39,199 nt of DNA from Betaproteobacteria bacterium (GCA_947476215.1 CANJQI010000034.1:1-39199); one strand, 5' to 3'. Shown: positions 6,819-17,503, counted from the stretch's first letter. Translations and numbers: made by a program. The notes: generated by a model not told the origin, from the sequence alone.

Positions 6819-8576
6819 ATGGAATCGCATTCCTCCAACAGAATCGGCCCCGGCTACACACTGGCATTACTGCTGGTCGTGATCAGCGCCATCGTGTCGC
6901 ATGTGACACTCAATAATCTGGTCGGCGCGTATCAGTTGGTGGCCGAATCCGAGCGCAAGATCCGGCTGCTGGGTGAGCTTCGTGCCGCGGTCGTCGATGC
7001 CGAAATCGACCAGCGTGAATTCATCGTGACCGGCGAAGAGCGTTTTCTCGAAGCCTATCTGCACACGCGTCCGTCCATCACTGCGCGGCTGAAAGAACTG
7101 TCACGGCTGATTGCCGTTGAAGCCGGACAAAGCGAGCGCCTGATCGAGCTCGGCAACACCATAGATCGGCGATTTGAATCATTGAACGAAGCAATCGCGA
7201 TACGCAAGGACAGGGGCACGCAAGTCGCAACGTCGCTGGTCCGCAATGATCAGGGCAAAGTTCTGATGACTCGAATCAAAACCATGGTGGAGGCGCTGCA
7301 GAATCAGCAGGAAGTCTTGCGTGCCACGCGCGTGAACGATGCGGAGATCAACGCGAATTTACGGTCGTTAACGAATATTCTTTCGACCGCCATCATGCTT
7401 TGCGTATTTGGCGGCCTGCTGTTACTCGCGAGGCGTGAAGAAGCAACGCGTCGGGAAAGTGGCGCTGCACGAAGCAAGGCGAGTGCGGACCTTGAGAGCC
7501 GCCTGACCGCGCTCCAGCAACGCCATCACGAGGCAACGGTTCTGGGGCAGATGAGCAGTTTTCTGCAAACCTGTGCAAGTTCCGATGAAGCTTATGCGGC
7601 GATCGCGCGGTTTGGCCCTGTCTTGTTCCCCGGAGAATCCGGGGTGGTATACCTGTTCAACAATTCGCACAACCATGTGGACCCGGTAGCGTCCTGGGGT
7701 AGTCGCCGAGGCGACACAACGCGTGAAGAAACGTTTTCGAGCGCGGATTGCTGGGCATTGCGCCGTGGTCGCATGCATGTGTCCGGCGCCGATGAAAGTT
7801 CAATAGCGTGTACTCACATTGCTCATGCGCCGGGCGAAATCGCGCGACCGGGCGTATGCATGCCGATGATCGCGCAAGGCGCAGCCTCGGGCTTGCTCTT
7901 CCTGCAAGCGCGCGACGTCGACGCCGCGACGTTGAGCGCCGCCAGGCTGGAGTTCATTGCGTCGGTCGCGGAACAAATGGCGCTGGCGCTCTTCAATATC
8001 AGATTGCGTGAAGCACTGCGGCAACAATCCGTACGCGATCCGTTGACCGGGCTCTATAACCGCAGATTTCTTGAAGAAACGCTGGACCGGGAATTGTCCC
8101 GACTCGAACGCAAGACTCTGCCGCTGTCGCTGATCATGCTCGACATCGACAATTTCAAGGCCTTCAACGACACCTTCGGCCACGCGGCGGGTGATGCCGT
8201 GCTGCGCGATCTGGGCAGCGTACTGCAACGCTTTGTACGCGGCGGGGATATTGCGTGCCGTTACGGCGGCGAGGAATTTACGGTGATCCTGCCCGAGGCC
8301 AGTCTGGAAATCGGACGCCAGCGCGCTGAAATGCTGCGCGAAGCGGCGCGCGAAATGCGCATCGTTCACGATGGCAAGGCGCTCGGTTCTGTTACGTTGT
8401 CGCTGGGCGTGGCATGCTCTCCGGAGCATACGCGCAGCCGCGATCAACTGCTGCAGATGGCTGACGCCGCGCTCTACGAGGCCAAGTCCGGCGGACGCAA
8501 CCGCGTCGTCGTCAGCGGCGTCAAAACCCTTAAGGTCGTTGAGACCCCACTGCAGCGCGACCTAGCCGGTCATTGA
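6819..8576 (+). CDS. Membrane-bound diguanylate cyclase with CHASE3, GAF and GGDEF domains
   Basis: This 585-residue protein makes the second messenger cyclic di-GMP. It begins with a membrane helix (about 13-32), then a CHASE3-type periplasmic sensor containing REFIVTGEERFLEAY. A second helix (about 187-205) is followed by a GAF-like domain (about 240-390) and a C-terminal GGDEF domain. The active site is GGEEF at about 483-487. The inhibitory I-site RxxD is intact as RGGD, five residues before it, so product feedback is expected. DPLTGLYNRRFL marks the start of the catalytic domain. The first ATG in a family-like context is at 6819; a TTG six bases upstream is possible. No strong ribosome site is visible. 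The 3' end overlaps the convergent sua5 gene by 47 bases. Confidence 0.92.
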   Translation: MESHSSNRIGPGYTLALLLVVISAIVSHVTLNNLVGAYQLVAESERKIRLLGELRAAVVDAEIDQREFIVTGEERFLEAYLHTRPSITARLKELSRLIAVEAGQSERLIELGNTIDRRFESLNEAIAIRKDRGTQVATSLVRNDQGKVLMTRIKTMVEALQNQQEVLRATRVNDAEINANLRSLTNILSTAIMLCVFGGLLLLARREEATRRESGAARSKASADLESRLTALQQRHHEATVLGQMSSFLQTCASSDEAYAAIARFGPVLFPGESGVVYLFNNSHNHVDPVASWGSRRGDTTREETFSSADCWALRRGRMHVSGADESSIACTHIAHAPGEIARPGVCMPMIAQGAASGLLFLQARDVDAATLSAARLEFIASVAEQMALALFNIRLREALRQQSVRDPLTGLYNRRFLEETLDRELSRLERKTLPLSLIMLDIDNFKAFNDTFGHAAGDAVLRDLGSVLQRFVRGGDIACRYGGEEFTVILPEASLEIGRQRAEMLREAAREMRIVHDGKALGSVTLSLGVACSPEHTRSRDQLLQMADAALYEAKSGGRNRVVVSGVKTLKVVETPLQRDLAGH

Positions 8577-9498
8577 TCGCTGCCCACTGCGGCGTATCGG
8601 GTAGCCCTTCAACCAGAATTACCGCGCAGCCCGCCGCGTCCAGCGTGCGCAAATTCGCATAAAAATCATGCGCATAGCCGGCGGCTTCGGTTGGCGCTGC
8701 GATCCACGCCGTGCCTGCGCGCAGCGTCGATACGCGTGCGAGTATGGCGACACGTTTGCCGTCGCGCGTCAGTTCCTGCGCTCGTTTTTCCATTAATCCC
8801 GCCTGCACAATTTCCAGCGGCGTGCGCGGCGCATAGTGCGCGGCCAGCGTGCCCGGCGCGCGCGGCGACCCTGCCGCCGGCATGGCCGGTGACACTCCCG
8901 TAGCGTCGCGGATCCGCAGCGCGGAAATATGTCCGGGACGCAACAGCACAGGAGATGAGCCTGTGACATCGACTATCGTCGATTCGATACCGACTTCGCA
9001 CGCTCCGCCATCAAGCACGAGCGCAACGCTATCGCCAAATTCCTGTTTCACGTGCTGAGCGGTGGTCGGGCTGACGTGACCGAAGCGATTGGCCGACGGC
9101 GCGGCGATACCGCCACCGAATGCAGAGAGCAGCAGACGAGCCATCGGATGCGACGGTACGCGTATGCCGACCGTATCCTGACCACCCGTAATCTCGTCAT
9201 GAACGCCGGCTGCACGCCGCAACACCAAGGTTAACGGCCCTGGCCAGAATGCCCGCGCAAGTTTTTGCGCCACAGGCGTGATATCGCAGGCCCATTGTTG
9301 AAGTTGAATAACGTCGGCGATATGCACGATGACCGGATGACGAGCGGGGCGTCCCTTGGCGACGTACAACCTGGCAATCGCTTCACGATTACGCGCATCC
9401 GCCCCCAACCCATAGACCGTTTCGGTTGGAAATGCGACCAGGCCGCCGGCACGCAGGATAGCCGCGGCCTTGTCGATTTCAGGATTTTTCTCAAGCAC
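8530..9498 (-). CDS. L-threonylcarbamoyladenylate synthase (Sua5 type)
   Basis: This 322-residue enzyme makes threonylcarbamoyl-AMP from threonine, bicarbonate and ATP, the first step of the t6A37 modification of tRNAs that read ANN codons. The YrdC domain is clear: [21 protein letters not shown] near residues 17-37, then [16 protein letters not shown]. The extra C-terminal Sua5 domain (about 210-320, opening with [18 protein letters not shown]) distinguishes it from the short YrdC/TsaC form. It starts inside the 3' end of purC (eight-base overlap) and is the last gene of the purE-purC-sua5 run. Its 3' end overlaps the convergent diguanylate cyclase gene. Confidence 0.93.
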   Translation of the reverse strand: MLEKNPEIDKAAAILRAGGLVAFPTETVYGLGADARNREAIARLYVAKGRPARHPVIVHIADVIQLQQWACDITPVAQKLARAFWPGPLTLVLRRAAGVHDEITGGQDTVGIRVPSHPMARLLLSAFGGGIAAPSANRFGHVSPTTAQHVKQEFGDSVALVLDGGACEVGIESTIVDVTGSSPVLLRPGHISALRIRDATGVSPAMPAAGSPRAPGTLAAHYAPRTPLEIVQAGLMEKRAQELTRDGKRVAILARVSTLRAGTAWIAAPTEAAGYAHDFYANLRTLDAAGCAVILVEGLPDTPQWAAINDRLGRAAVGSQRP

Positions 9499-10378
9499 CC
9501 GTAAGCAAACGCAGAACCTCGTTGTACTTGTCCGAGGTTTTCTTCAGCACATCGGCGGGCAGTTGCGGTGCGGGAGGCTTTTTGTTCCAGGGCTGTGTCT
9601 CCAACCAGTCGCGTACGATCTGCTTGTCGAAAGATGGCGGGCTGATGCCCGTGCGGTATTCGTCGGCGGGCCAGAAACGCGATGAGTCGGGGGTCAGGAT
9701 TTCATCGATCAGGAAAAGTTTGTCGTTGGCGTCAGTCCCGAATTCGAACTTGGTATCGGCAATGATGATGCCTTTGGTCTTGGCATACGCCGCCGCTTCG
9801 CTGTAGAGTTGTATCGACACGTCGCGAACCTGCGCAGCGAGCTTGGCGCCGACGATTTTTTCGGCGGCGGCAAAATCGATGTTTTCATCGTGCTCGCCAG
9901 CGGGCGCCTTGGTGGCCGGTGTAAATATCACTTCCGGCAATTTCTCTGCTTCCTTGAGCCCGGCGGGCAGCTTGATACCGCATACTTTTCCCGTCTTCTG
10001 ATAGTCCTTCCATCCCGAACCAATGATGTAACCGCGCACCACGGCCTCTATCATCAGCGGTTTGAGCTTGTGCACGACCATTGCGCGGCCCGCGACCACA
10101 TCGCGTTCGTTAGCCGCAACCACCGATTCTGGGGCAACTCCGGTCAGATGGTTGGGTATCACATGGCCGAGTTTCTTGAACCAGTAAAACGACATTTCCG
10201 TCAGCACTTCGCCTTTGCCGGGTATCGGGTCCGGGAGAATAACGTCGAACGCGGACAGGCGGTCGCTTTGTATGATCAGCAATTTGTCGTCGCCGACGGC
10301 GTAAATGTCACGCACCTTGCCGCGGTGCAGGAACTTGAGGCTGCTCAGACTTGATTCCAGTAGCGTAGGTTTACTCAT
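9491..10378 (-). CDS. purC: Phosphoribosylaminoimidazole-succinocarboxamide synthase
   Basis: This 295-residue PurC (SAICAR synthase) joins CAIR and aspartate using ATP in de novo purine synthesis. Recognisable segments are [30 protein letters not shown] near residues 18-47, [20 protein letters not shown], and [28 protein letters not shown]. The length matches the longer PurC class common in proteobacteria and eukaryotes. The product of PurE, encoded 47 bases upstream on the same strand, is its substrate, so the gene order follows the pathway. It overlaps the downstream sua5 gene by eight bases. Confidence 0.96.
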   Translation of the reverse strand: MSKPTLLESSLSSLKFLHRGKVRDIYAVGDDKLLIIQSDRLSAFDVILPDPIPGKGEVLTEMSFYWFKKLGHVIPNHLTGVAPESVVAANERDVVAGRAMVVHKLKPLMIEAVVRGYIIGSGWKDYQKTGKVCGIKLPAGLKEAEKLPEVIFTPATKAPAGEHDENIDFAAAEKIVGAKLAAQVRDVSIQLYSEAAAYAKTKGIIIADTKFEFGTDANDKLFLIDEILTPDSSRFWPADEYRTGISPPSFDKQIVRDWLETQPWNKKPPAPQLPADVLKKTSDKYNEVLRLLTGA

Positions 10379-10425
10379 GTGTGTATTTCAATATGTAAAT
10401 TGATATCGAGCGCTTGCGCAGCGAC

Positions 10426-10920
10426 TCACGATAGTTCGGGCAACTTGACCGCTTTGACGGCGGCAACTTGTTTGGCGCGGAAAGCCTCGAGTTTTTTCGC
10501 GAGACCTGCATCGTGCAAAGCCAGCATGGCAATCGCAAACAGACCGGCGTTGGCGGAACCAGCCTCGCCGATGGCGAAGGTTGCGACCGGTATGCCTTTG
10601 GGCATTTGCACCATGGACAGCAGCGAATCCAGACCGCCCAGATTCTTGGTCGGTATCGGCACGGCGAGCACCGGCAGCGTGGTCTTGCTGGCCACCACTC
10701 CGGCAAGATGCGCGGCACCGCCGGCGCCTGCAATAAAACACTGCACGCCGCGCTTTTCGAGACCTTCTATCCATTCGATCAGTAAATCCGGCGTGCGATG
10801 GGCAGATAGTGCGCGCGCCTCATAAGGCACGCCAAAGTCCTTGAGCTGCCGCGCTGCCTGCTGCATCACATCCCAGTCGCTTTGGCTGCCCATTACGATT
10901 CCGACCTGTGGTTTTCTCAC
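10426..10920 (-). CDS. purE: N5-carboxyaminoimidazole ribonucleotide mutase
   Basis: This 164-residue PurE moves the carboxyl group of N5-CAIR to carbon to form CAIR. VGIVMGSQSDWDVM (residues 6-19) and EARALSAHRTPDLL (about 34-47) are the phosphate- and ribose-binding signatures; IAGAGGAAHLAGVVA and PIPTKNLGGLDSLLSMVQMPKGIPVATFAIG complete the fold. The sequence looks like class I PurE, which normally depends on PurK for its substrate. PurK is often encoded next to purE in Betaproteobacteria but is absent from this window. It is the first gene of the purE-purC-sua5 run. Confidence 0.95.
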   Translation of the reverse strand: MRKPQVGIVMGSQSDWDVMQQAARQLKDFGVPYEARALSAHRTPDLLIEWIEGLEKRGVQCFIAGAGGAAHLAGVVASKTTLPVLAVPIPTKNLGGLDSLLSMVQMPKGIPVATFAIGEAGSANAGLFAIAMLALHDAGLAKKLEAFRAKQVAAVKAVKLPELS

Positions 10921-11104
10921 GGCTCGCTCCTTAATTTATGAATTCATGCGTTTCAATATTTTAGCGCATTCGATGCCGGAAGCGCGTTGTATGGGGTATC
11001 CGCTACTGTTAGAATTCCCCGGCGCCACCGGATGCGCGCGCCAGCGATCCGCTGTCTGACAGTTACTTTCTTTGCGGCGTTCAATCCATAGCTCGGGAAG
11101 ATAC

Positions 11105-11887
11105 ATGGCATCAAGCACGGCAGGGATGACACCGGGCAGCGAGATGGCCGGCAAAGTCGCGCTGGTGACCGGTGGCGCGCGAAATATCGGGCGCGCCATA
11201 TCGCGCGCGCTTGCCGCTGGCGGTGCCGCCGTCATGGTCAATGCGTGCACATCGCGCGCCGATGGCGAAAAGACGGTGCAGATGATCGCGGGCAACGGCG
11301 GTCAGGCGGCGCTGCACCTCGCCGATATTACCGATCCCGCGGCCGTGGCAACCATGGTCGAAGCGACGATCAAGAAGTTCGGGCGCCTCGACTTTCTGGT
11401 CAATAACGCCGTCTATCGATTTCCGTCGGTGCCTGTAGACCAGGTGTCACTCGATGACTGGCGGCGCGCACTGTCGGTGGTGCTCGACGGCGCCTTCAAT
11501 TGCGTGCAAGCGAGCCTGCCGCATTTGCGCAAGGCCGGTGGCGGCACCATCATCAACCTCGGCGGACTGACCGGCCATCAGGGGGCGGTTAACCATGCGC
11601 CTCTGGTCACGGCCAAGGCCGGACTGGCGGGCATGACCAAGGCGCTGGCGCTGGATCTCGCGCCTGACCACATTACGGTCAACTGCGTGGTACCCGGCAA
11701 GATCGATACGGCGCGCGGCATGCCCGGCACGCCGGAACGAATCAAGCACAATCATAAAGTGCCGCCCGTCGGCCGCTTTGGCGAAGCCGAGGAAGTCGCC
11801 GCGCTGGTGCGCATGCTGTGCGGCCCCGGCGCGCGCTACATCACGGGCCAGTCCATACACGTCAATGGCGGCATACTCATGCCCTAA
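11105..11887 (+). CDS. Short-chain dehydrogenase/reductase-like protein with a degenerate active site
   Basis: This 260-residue Rossmann-fold protein keeps the SDR cofactor signature TGGARNIG (residues 22-29), the NNA motif (100-102) and the C-terminal YITGQSIHVNGG. The catalytic residues have changed. By alignment to E. coli FabG, Asn is V126, Ser138 is G154, Tyr151 is L167, and only Lys (K171) remains in PLVTAKAG. It is therefore unlikely to do ordinary hydride transfer on a ketone or alcohol, and may use another mechanism or only bind a nucleotide or partner. The ATG at 11105 gives a normal SDR start; an upstream ATG at 11072 would add 11 residues. It is followed after 39 bases by an MmgE/PrpD gene, suggesting one operon. 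Confidence 0.85.
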   Translation: MASSTAGMTPGSEMAGKVALVTGGARNIGRAISRALAAGGAAVMVNACTSRADGEKTVQMIAGNGGQAALHLADITDPAAVATMVEATIKKFGRLDFLVNNAVYRFPSVPVDQVSLDDWRRALSVVLDGAFNCVQASLPHLRKAGGGTIINLGGLTGHQGAVNHAPLVTAKAGLAGMTKALALDLAPDHITVNCVVPGKIDTARGMPGTPERIKHNHKVPPVGRFGEAEEVAALVRMLCGPGARYITGQSIHVNGGILMP

Positions 11888-11926
11888 GCGGCATCATAAA
11901 TACACATAATATCAAGGACTTATGCC

Positions 11927-13303
11927 ATGGCCGGAAAATCATCCTCAAACATTTCCCCACTGATGCAGAAATTGAGCGGGTATATCGCGGGCGCGTTGCG
12001 CAAGCCGTTGCCTGCGGCGGTCGCGGAAAAAACCAAACAACATCTGCTCGATACCATCGCCGCCATGGTGTCGGGTTCGCGATTGTTGCCGGGCCAGCAA
12101 GCCATTTCATATACCAGAACGCTGGGCGGCAACAAGGAAGCCACGGTCTTGGGCAGCCGTGTCCTGACGTCCGCCGCCAATGCCGCGTTGGCCAACGGCA
12201 TGCTCGCTCACGCCGATGAAACCGACGATTCGCACGCGCCGTCGCTGACTCACCCGGGCTGCGGCATCGTGCCGGCAGCACTCGCGATGGCCGAACGCGA
12301 AGCGCGCAATGGCACGGCGCTACTGCGCGCGGTGGCACTGGGTTACGACGTCGGCACGCGCCTCACCATGGCCCTGCACGCGTACGAATTCAAGGAAGAC
12401 GGCCATTCGTCGCACAGTTTCGGCCCGATGTTCGGCGCGGCAGCGGCGGCCAGCGCGATGTGCGGCCTCAATCAGCGTCAGGTACGGCACGCGTTGTCAT
12501 TCACCGCGCAGCAGGCGGCGGGAATTTCGTGCTGGGCACGCGATGCGGATCACATCGAAAAGGCATTCGACTTCGGTGGCATGCCGGCACGCAACGGTAC
12601 CGCCGCCGCCGCGATGGTTGCGCACGGCTTTACCGGCGTTGACGATGTCTTTTCCGGCGAGCGCAATTTTTTCATTGCATTCGGAAATAAACCGAATCCC
12701 GGAGAACTCATACGTGAACTCGGCAAGACCTACGAGATCATGAATACCAACATAAAACGCTGGTCAGTGGGTTCGCCGATACAGGCGCCGCTCGACTCGC
12801 TGATCGAACTGATACGCGCACACGGCATCAAAGGCAAGGATGTCGACAGCGTCGAAGTCATCATGTCTCACCACAGCGCCAATACGGTCAACAACCGCGA
12901 AATGCCCGATATCTGCCTGCAGCACATGTGCGCAATCATGCTGCTCGACGGCAATGCCACTTTCAAGTCGTCGCATGACGTGAAGCGCATGAAGGACCCC
13001 AAAGTGCTGGCGCTGCGCAAACGCATCAAGCTGGTCGGGAATGACGAATTCCAGAAGATCAAGGAGAAACGCCAGGCCGTGGTAGAAATCCGCATGCGCG
13101 ACGGTCGCAAACTGCGGCATCACACCAAGGCGGTGCGCGGCACACGCGACAATCCGATGACGCGCGCCGACGTGGACGCCAAAAGTTACGACTTGCTGGC
13201 GCCGGTGCTCGGCAAGGCACGCGCGCGCAAGCTGTGCGATACCATCTGGGCCATCGAAAAACTGAGCGACGCACGGAAACTACGGCCACTGTTGCAAGCT
13301 TGA
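11927..13303 (+). CDS. MmgE/PrpD family protein
   Basis: This 458-residue protein belongs to the MmgE/PrpD family, which includes 2-methylcitrate dehydratase, cis-aconitate decarboxylase and iminodisuccinate epimerase: cytoplasmic enzymes acting on small polycarboxylic acids. LANGMLAHADETDDSH (residues 88-103) is the active-site stretch with the conserved Asp and His. KRWSVGSPIQAPLDSLIEL and the C-terminal VEIRMRDGRKLRHHTKAVRGTRDNPMTRADV are typical of the two-domain fold. No prpB or prpC is nearby, so the methylcitrate cycle is unlikely. Its neighbours (a Bug receptor starting one base after its stop, an SDR-like protein and a 6PGDH-like protein) fit uptake and conversion of an organic acid, which is inference. 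Confidence 0.88.
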   Translation: MAGKSSSNISPLMQKLSGYIAGALRKPLPAAVAEKTKQHLLDTIAAMVSGSRLLPGQQAISYTRTLGGNKEATVLGSRVLTSAANAALANGMLAHADETDDSHAPSLTHPGCGIVPAALAMAEREARNGTALLRAVALGYDVGTRLTMALHAYEFKEDGHSSHSFGPMFGAAAAASAMCGLNQRQVRHALSFTAQQAAGISCWARDADHIEKAFDFGGMPARNGTAAAAMVAHGFTGVDDVFSGERNFFIAFGNKPNPGELIRELGKTYEIMNTNIKRWSVGSPIQAPLDSLIELIRAHGIKGKDVDSVEVIMSHHSANTVNNREMPDICLQHMCAIMLLDGNATFKSSHDVKRMKDPKVLALRKRIKLVGNDEFQKIKEKRQAVVEIRMRDGRKLRHHTKAVRGTRDNPMTRADVDAKSYDLLAPVLGKARARKLCDTIWAIEKLSDARKLRPLLQA

Positions 13304-13304
13304 A

Positions 13305-14273
13305 TTGAAAATAATCCTGCAGCCGTTGTTTTTCGGCGCGTGCGTGCTGCTTGGCTGCAGGTGCGCGCAGGCCCAGTCTTATCCGCAAAAACCCATCCGC
13401 CTGCTCGTGGTCTCCGCCCCCGGCGGCGGCACGGATATACTGGCGCGCACATTTGCACTAGGGTTTTCCGACAGCATGGGCCAACCGGTGGTGATCGACA
13501 ATAAGCCCGGTGGCGGCGGCGTCGTCGCGACCGAAACACTCGCCAAAGCTACGCCTGACGGATACACCATACTGTTGGCCAATACCAGCCACTCCGTGCT
13601 GCCGAGCCTGATGCCTAAACTGCCCTACGACCCAGTCAAGGATTTTGCCCCTGTTAGTCTGGTAGCGCTCACCCACAGCGTACTGCTGGTAAATCCGTCG
13701 CTGCAGGTGAAAGCCGTCAAGGAACTGATCGCGCTGGCCAAGGCATCGCCGGGCAAATTCAATTACGCATCCGGTACCACCGGCGCTTCGGCGCATTTCG
13801 GCGCGGAGTTGCTCAAACTCATGGCCGGCGTCAACATTATTCAGGTGCCATATAAAGGGACCGCCGGACAACTGACCGCGCTGCTCTCGGGCGAAGTGCA
13901 AATGACATTCTCGACCATGCCGCCGGCGATGCCGCTGATACAGAGCGGCAGGCTGCGTGCCATTGCGATCGGCAGCCCCAGGCGTACTCCAGCTCTGCCC
14001 GATGTGCCGACGGTGGCCGAATCAGGGTATCCGGGGTTTGATATCGGTGCGTGGAACGGAATACTGGCGCCAGCGCGCACGCCGCTATCCATCGTCTTGC
14101 GTGTCAGCGCGGAAATCGCGAAAGTGGTCAAAAACGCCGATGCCAGGGAACGCGCGGCCGCGCAAGGCGCCGAATTGACCAGCAACACGCCGCACGAATT
14201 CTCTGCCTATCTCAAGGAGCAAAGCGCGCGATTCGCCAAGGTCGTGCAAGCCACCGGCATGAAAGCCGAGTAA
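13305..14273 (+). CDS. Bug/TctC-family periplasmic tricarboxylate-type binding receptor
   Basis: This 322-residue secreted receptor belongs to the Bug (Bordetella uptake gene) family, which binds carboxylated solutes for TctAB-type transporters. The signal region ends in CAQAQSYPQKP; an LLGC sequence within it could alternatively be a lipobox. The Bug signatures are present: PIRLLVVSAPGGGTDILAR, VVIDNKPGGGG, ATPDGYTILLANTS and LPYDPVKDFAPVSL. Translation begins at a TTG one base after the stop of the MmgE/PrpD gene, so the two are likely translationally coupled. No TctA or TctB membrane genes occur in the window, as is common for orphan Bug receptors in this bacterial group. The ligand is unknown; a di- or tricarboxylate is likely given the neighbour. 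Confidence 0.92.
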   Translation: MKIILQPLFFGACVLLGCRCAQAQSYPQKPIRLLVVSAPGGGTDILARTFALGFSDSMGQPVVIDNKPGGGGVVATETLAKATPDGYTILLANTSHSVLPSLMPKLPYDPVKDFAPVSLVALTHSVLLVNPSLQVKAVKELIALAKASPGKFNYASGTTGASAHFGAELLKLMAGVNIIQVPYKGTAGQLTALLSGEVQMTFSTMPPAMPLIQSGRLRAIAIGSPRRTPALPDVPTVAESGYPGFDIGAWNGILAPARTPLSIVLRVSAEIAKVVKNADARERAAAQGAELTSNTPHEFSAYLKEQSARFAKVVQATGMKAE

Positions 14274-14288
14274 TCGGTTCGTTTGCTT

Positions 14289-14304
14289 CGCCCGTTTACG
14301 GGCG
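14289..14304. other. Short hairpin between the Bug and dehydrogenase genes
   Basis: CGCCCG (14289-14294) and CGGGCG (14299-14304) form a perfect 6-bp stem with a TTTA loop, 15 bases after the Bug stop codon. No run of T follows, so it is not a strong intrinsic terminator. It may stabilise the 3' end of the upstream message or give partial termination before the next gene. Confidence 0.4.
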
Positions 14305-14364
14305 TGGATTGTGGCATGCCGACGAACACTGCGTCCCCCGCCAGTACTTACTAGAGGCAACACC

Positions 14365-15240
14365 ATGAAATTCAAAAAAGTAGGCTTGATGACCCCCGGC
14401 GACATGGGCCAGGCCATCGCGATGCAGATCAAGGTGCAAGGTTACACGGTGTGTACCGCACTCGACCAGCGCAGCGAACGCAGCCACAGGCTTGCGCGCG
14501 AGGCGGGATTGGACGACCTCGGCACGATTGCGCGGCTCGTCTCGGAATGCGATGTCGTGTTGTCCATTCTGAACCCTGGCGCCGCGCTGGAATTCGCACG
14601 CTATGCGGCCGATGCGCTGCGTGCCTGCGGACATCACACGTTGATCGTCGATTGCAATGCGATCGCGCCTGACACCGTCCATGAAATTGCCGGCGTGATC
14701 AGCGGCGCGGGTGGTCGCTTCCTCGATGCCGGCATCATAGGCTCTCCGCCGCGCGGCAAGGCGAAGGCTCATCTCTATGTGTCGGGGCCCGGTGCCACCG
14801 ATCTCGAACAGTTCGCAGGTCCGCAACTTGCCGTGCACGTGGTCAGCGATCGCATCGCCGACGCGAGTGCTCTCAAGATGTGCTATGCCGCAATTAACAA
14901 AGGCACGCAGGCGCTATGGCTGGAGGTGATGATCGCGGCGCAACGCCTGGGCGTCGACGGCATGCTGGAGGAGCAACTCCGGCAAACCCGCCCCGACTTT
15001 TTTGAGAGGACACTTGCGCAGTTTCCGCTCATGCCGCCCAAAGCCTATCGCTGGGTGCCGGAAATGATGGAGATTTCGCGGACGCTCGCCGCGTCAGGCA
15101 TCACGCCCAAAGTGTTCGAGGGAGCAGCGGACATCTTTCAATTCGTTGCAAACACCGCACTCGGAAAGGAAACGCCGGAGAATCGCGACAAATCGCGGAA
15201 CGGCAAGGATATCGTGCGTTTTCTGGCACAAGAGCGGTAG
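14365..15240 (+). CDS. 6-phosphogluconate-dehydrogenase-like NAD(P) oxidoreductase (DUF1932 C-terminal type)
   Basis: This 291-residue protein has an N-terminal NAD(P)-binding domain with the variant glycine motif GLMTPGDMG (residues 7-15), typical of the beta-hydroxyacid dehydrogenases that carry a DUF1932 C-terminal domain. The segment LDAGIIGSPPRGKAKAHLYVSGPG corresponds to the substrate loop, and ALKMCYAAINKGTQALWLE carries the conserved Lys and Asn region. The ATG at 14365 is chosen because it follows AGAGGCAAC and gives the usual short N-terminus; an in-frame ATG at 14311 would add 18 residues with no family likeness. It is the last gene of the cassette starting at 11105 and would oxidise a hydroxy acid of unknown identity. 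Confidence 0.85.
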   Translation: MKFKKVGLMTPGDMGQAIAMQIKVQGYTVCTALDQRSERSHRLAREAGLDDLGTIARLVSECDVVLSILNPGAALEFARYAADALRACGHHTLIVDCNAIAPDTVHEIAGVISGAGGRFLDAGIIGSPPRGKAKAHLYVSGPGATDLEQFAGPQLAVHVVSDRIADASALKMCYAAINKGTQALWLEVMIAAQRLGVDGMLEEQLRQTRPDFFERTLAQFPLMPPKAYRWVPEMMEISRTLAASGITPKVFEGAADIFQFVANTALGKETPENRDKSRNGKDIVRFLAQER

Positions 15241-15369
15241 CGGTCATCTGCCTCCAGAGTGGCACATTGATTTCAAGGCGTGAACAATCCGGGTAAAACG
15301 CCGGCGCCCGACAGGCGGATGTGGTGAAACCCGAACGTCCGCGTGGCGCGGGGGAAAGCCAGAAATGAC

Positions 15370-15395
15370 AAAGCCAACCGAGAGCAGTTGGCTTT
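15370..15395 (-). terminator. Probable terminator downstream of tRNA-Phe
   Basis: AAAGCCAAC (15370-15378) and GTTGGCTTT (15387-15395) form a perfect 9-bp stem with an 8-base loop. It lies seven bases past the 3' CCA end of the minus-strand tRNA. The stem ends in TTT when read on that strand, giving a short U run. It fits termination or 3'-end processing of the tRNA transcript. Confidence 0.6.
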
Positions 15396-15401
15396 GAAAA
15401 G

Positions 15402-15477
<76 letters not shown>

Positions 15478-15478
15478 T

Positions 15479-15742
15479 ATCGTGACTGCACACGGACGTG
15501 GGCAGGGCGACAAAAGGGCGCTATTAGAACCGTAAGGCTCGAATGCGTCAAGTTTGTGATTTTACCTCATATTGTTGGCTGGCCCAATTTCGAGCGGGTC
15601 ATATGGTTTTGTTGCAAGTTCGTCGCGATGCGATTTGCCACCTACCTACCCCCAACACTTCGCCGCCGCGCCTGTTCTGGTGTGTCCATCGACCCGGGGT
15701 CCCCGTCGATGCAAGGAAGGGAAGCGAAGCTGACGCGCATAA
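15479..15742. other. Intergenic region without a recognisable gene
   Basis: Open frames cross this stretch but none resembles a protein or has a ribosome site. It contains a hairpin with the 7-bp stem CATCGAC (15687-15693) and GTCGATG (15705-15711) around an 11-base loop that is itself GGGG/CCCC rich. The promoter of the minus-strand tRNA-Phe must lie at its left edge, but I cannot pick clear hexamers. Confidence 0.4.
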
Positions 15743-15770
15743 AAAAAGCCCCGCTCGCGCGGGGCTTTTT
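15743..15770 (-). terminator. Strong, probably bidirectional intrinsic terminator after groEL
   Basis: AAAAAGCCCCGC and GCGGGGCTTTTT form a perfect 12-bp stem with a TCGC tetraloop. A run of T follows on the plus strand and a run of seven T on the minus strand, so it can stop transcripts from both sides. It lies about 60 bases beyond the groEL stop codon and is the natural end of the groES-groEL operon. Confidence 0.85.
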
Positions 15771-15833
15771 CCTTTTACTTGTTCCCGGAAAATTCCCGGA
15801 GGAGCGACTGTGTAACCGGCGCGGATGCGCTAA

Positions 15834-17495
<1,662 letters not shown>

Positions 17496-17503
17496 CTAAG
17501 CGG

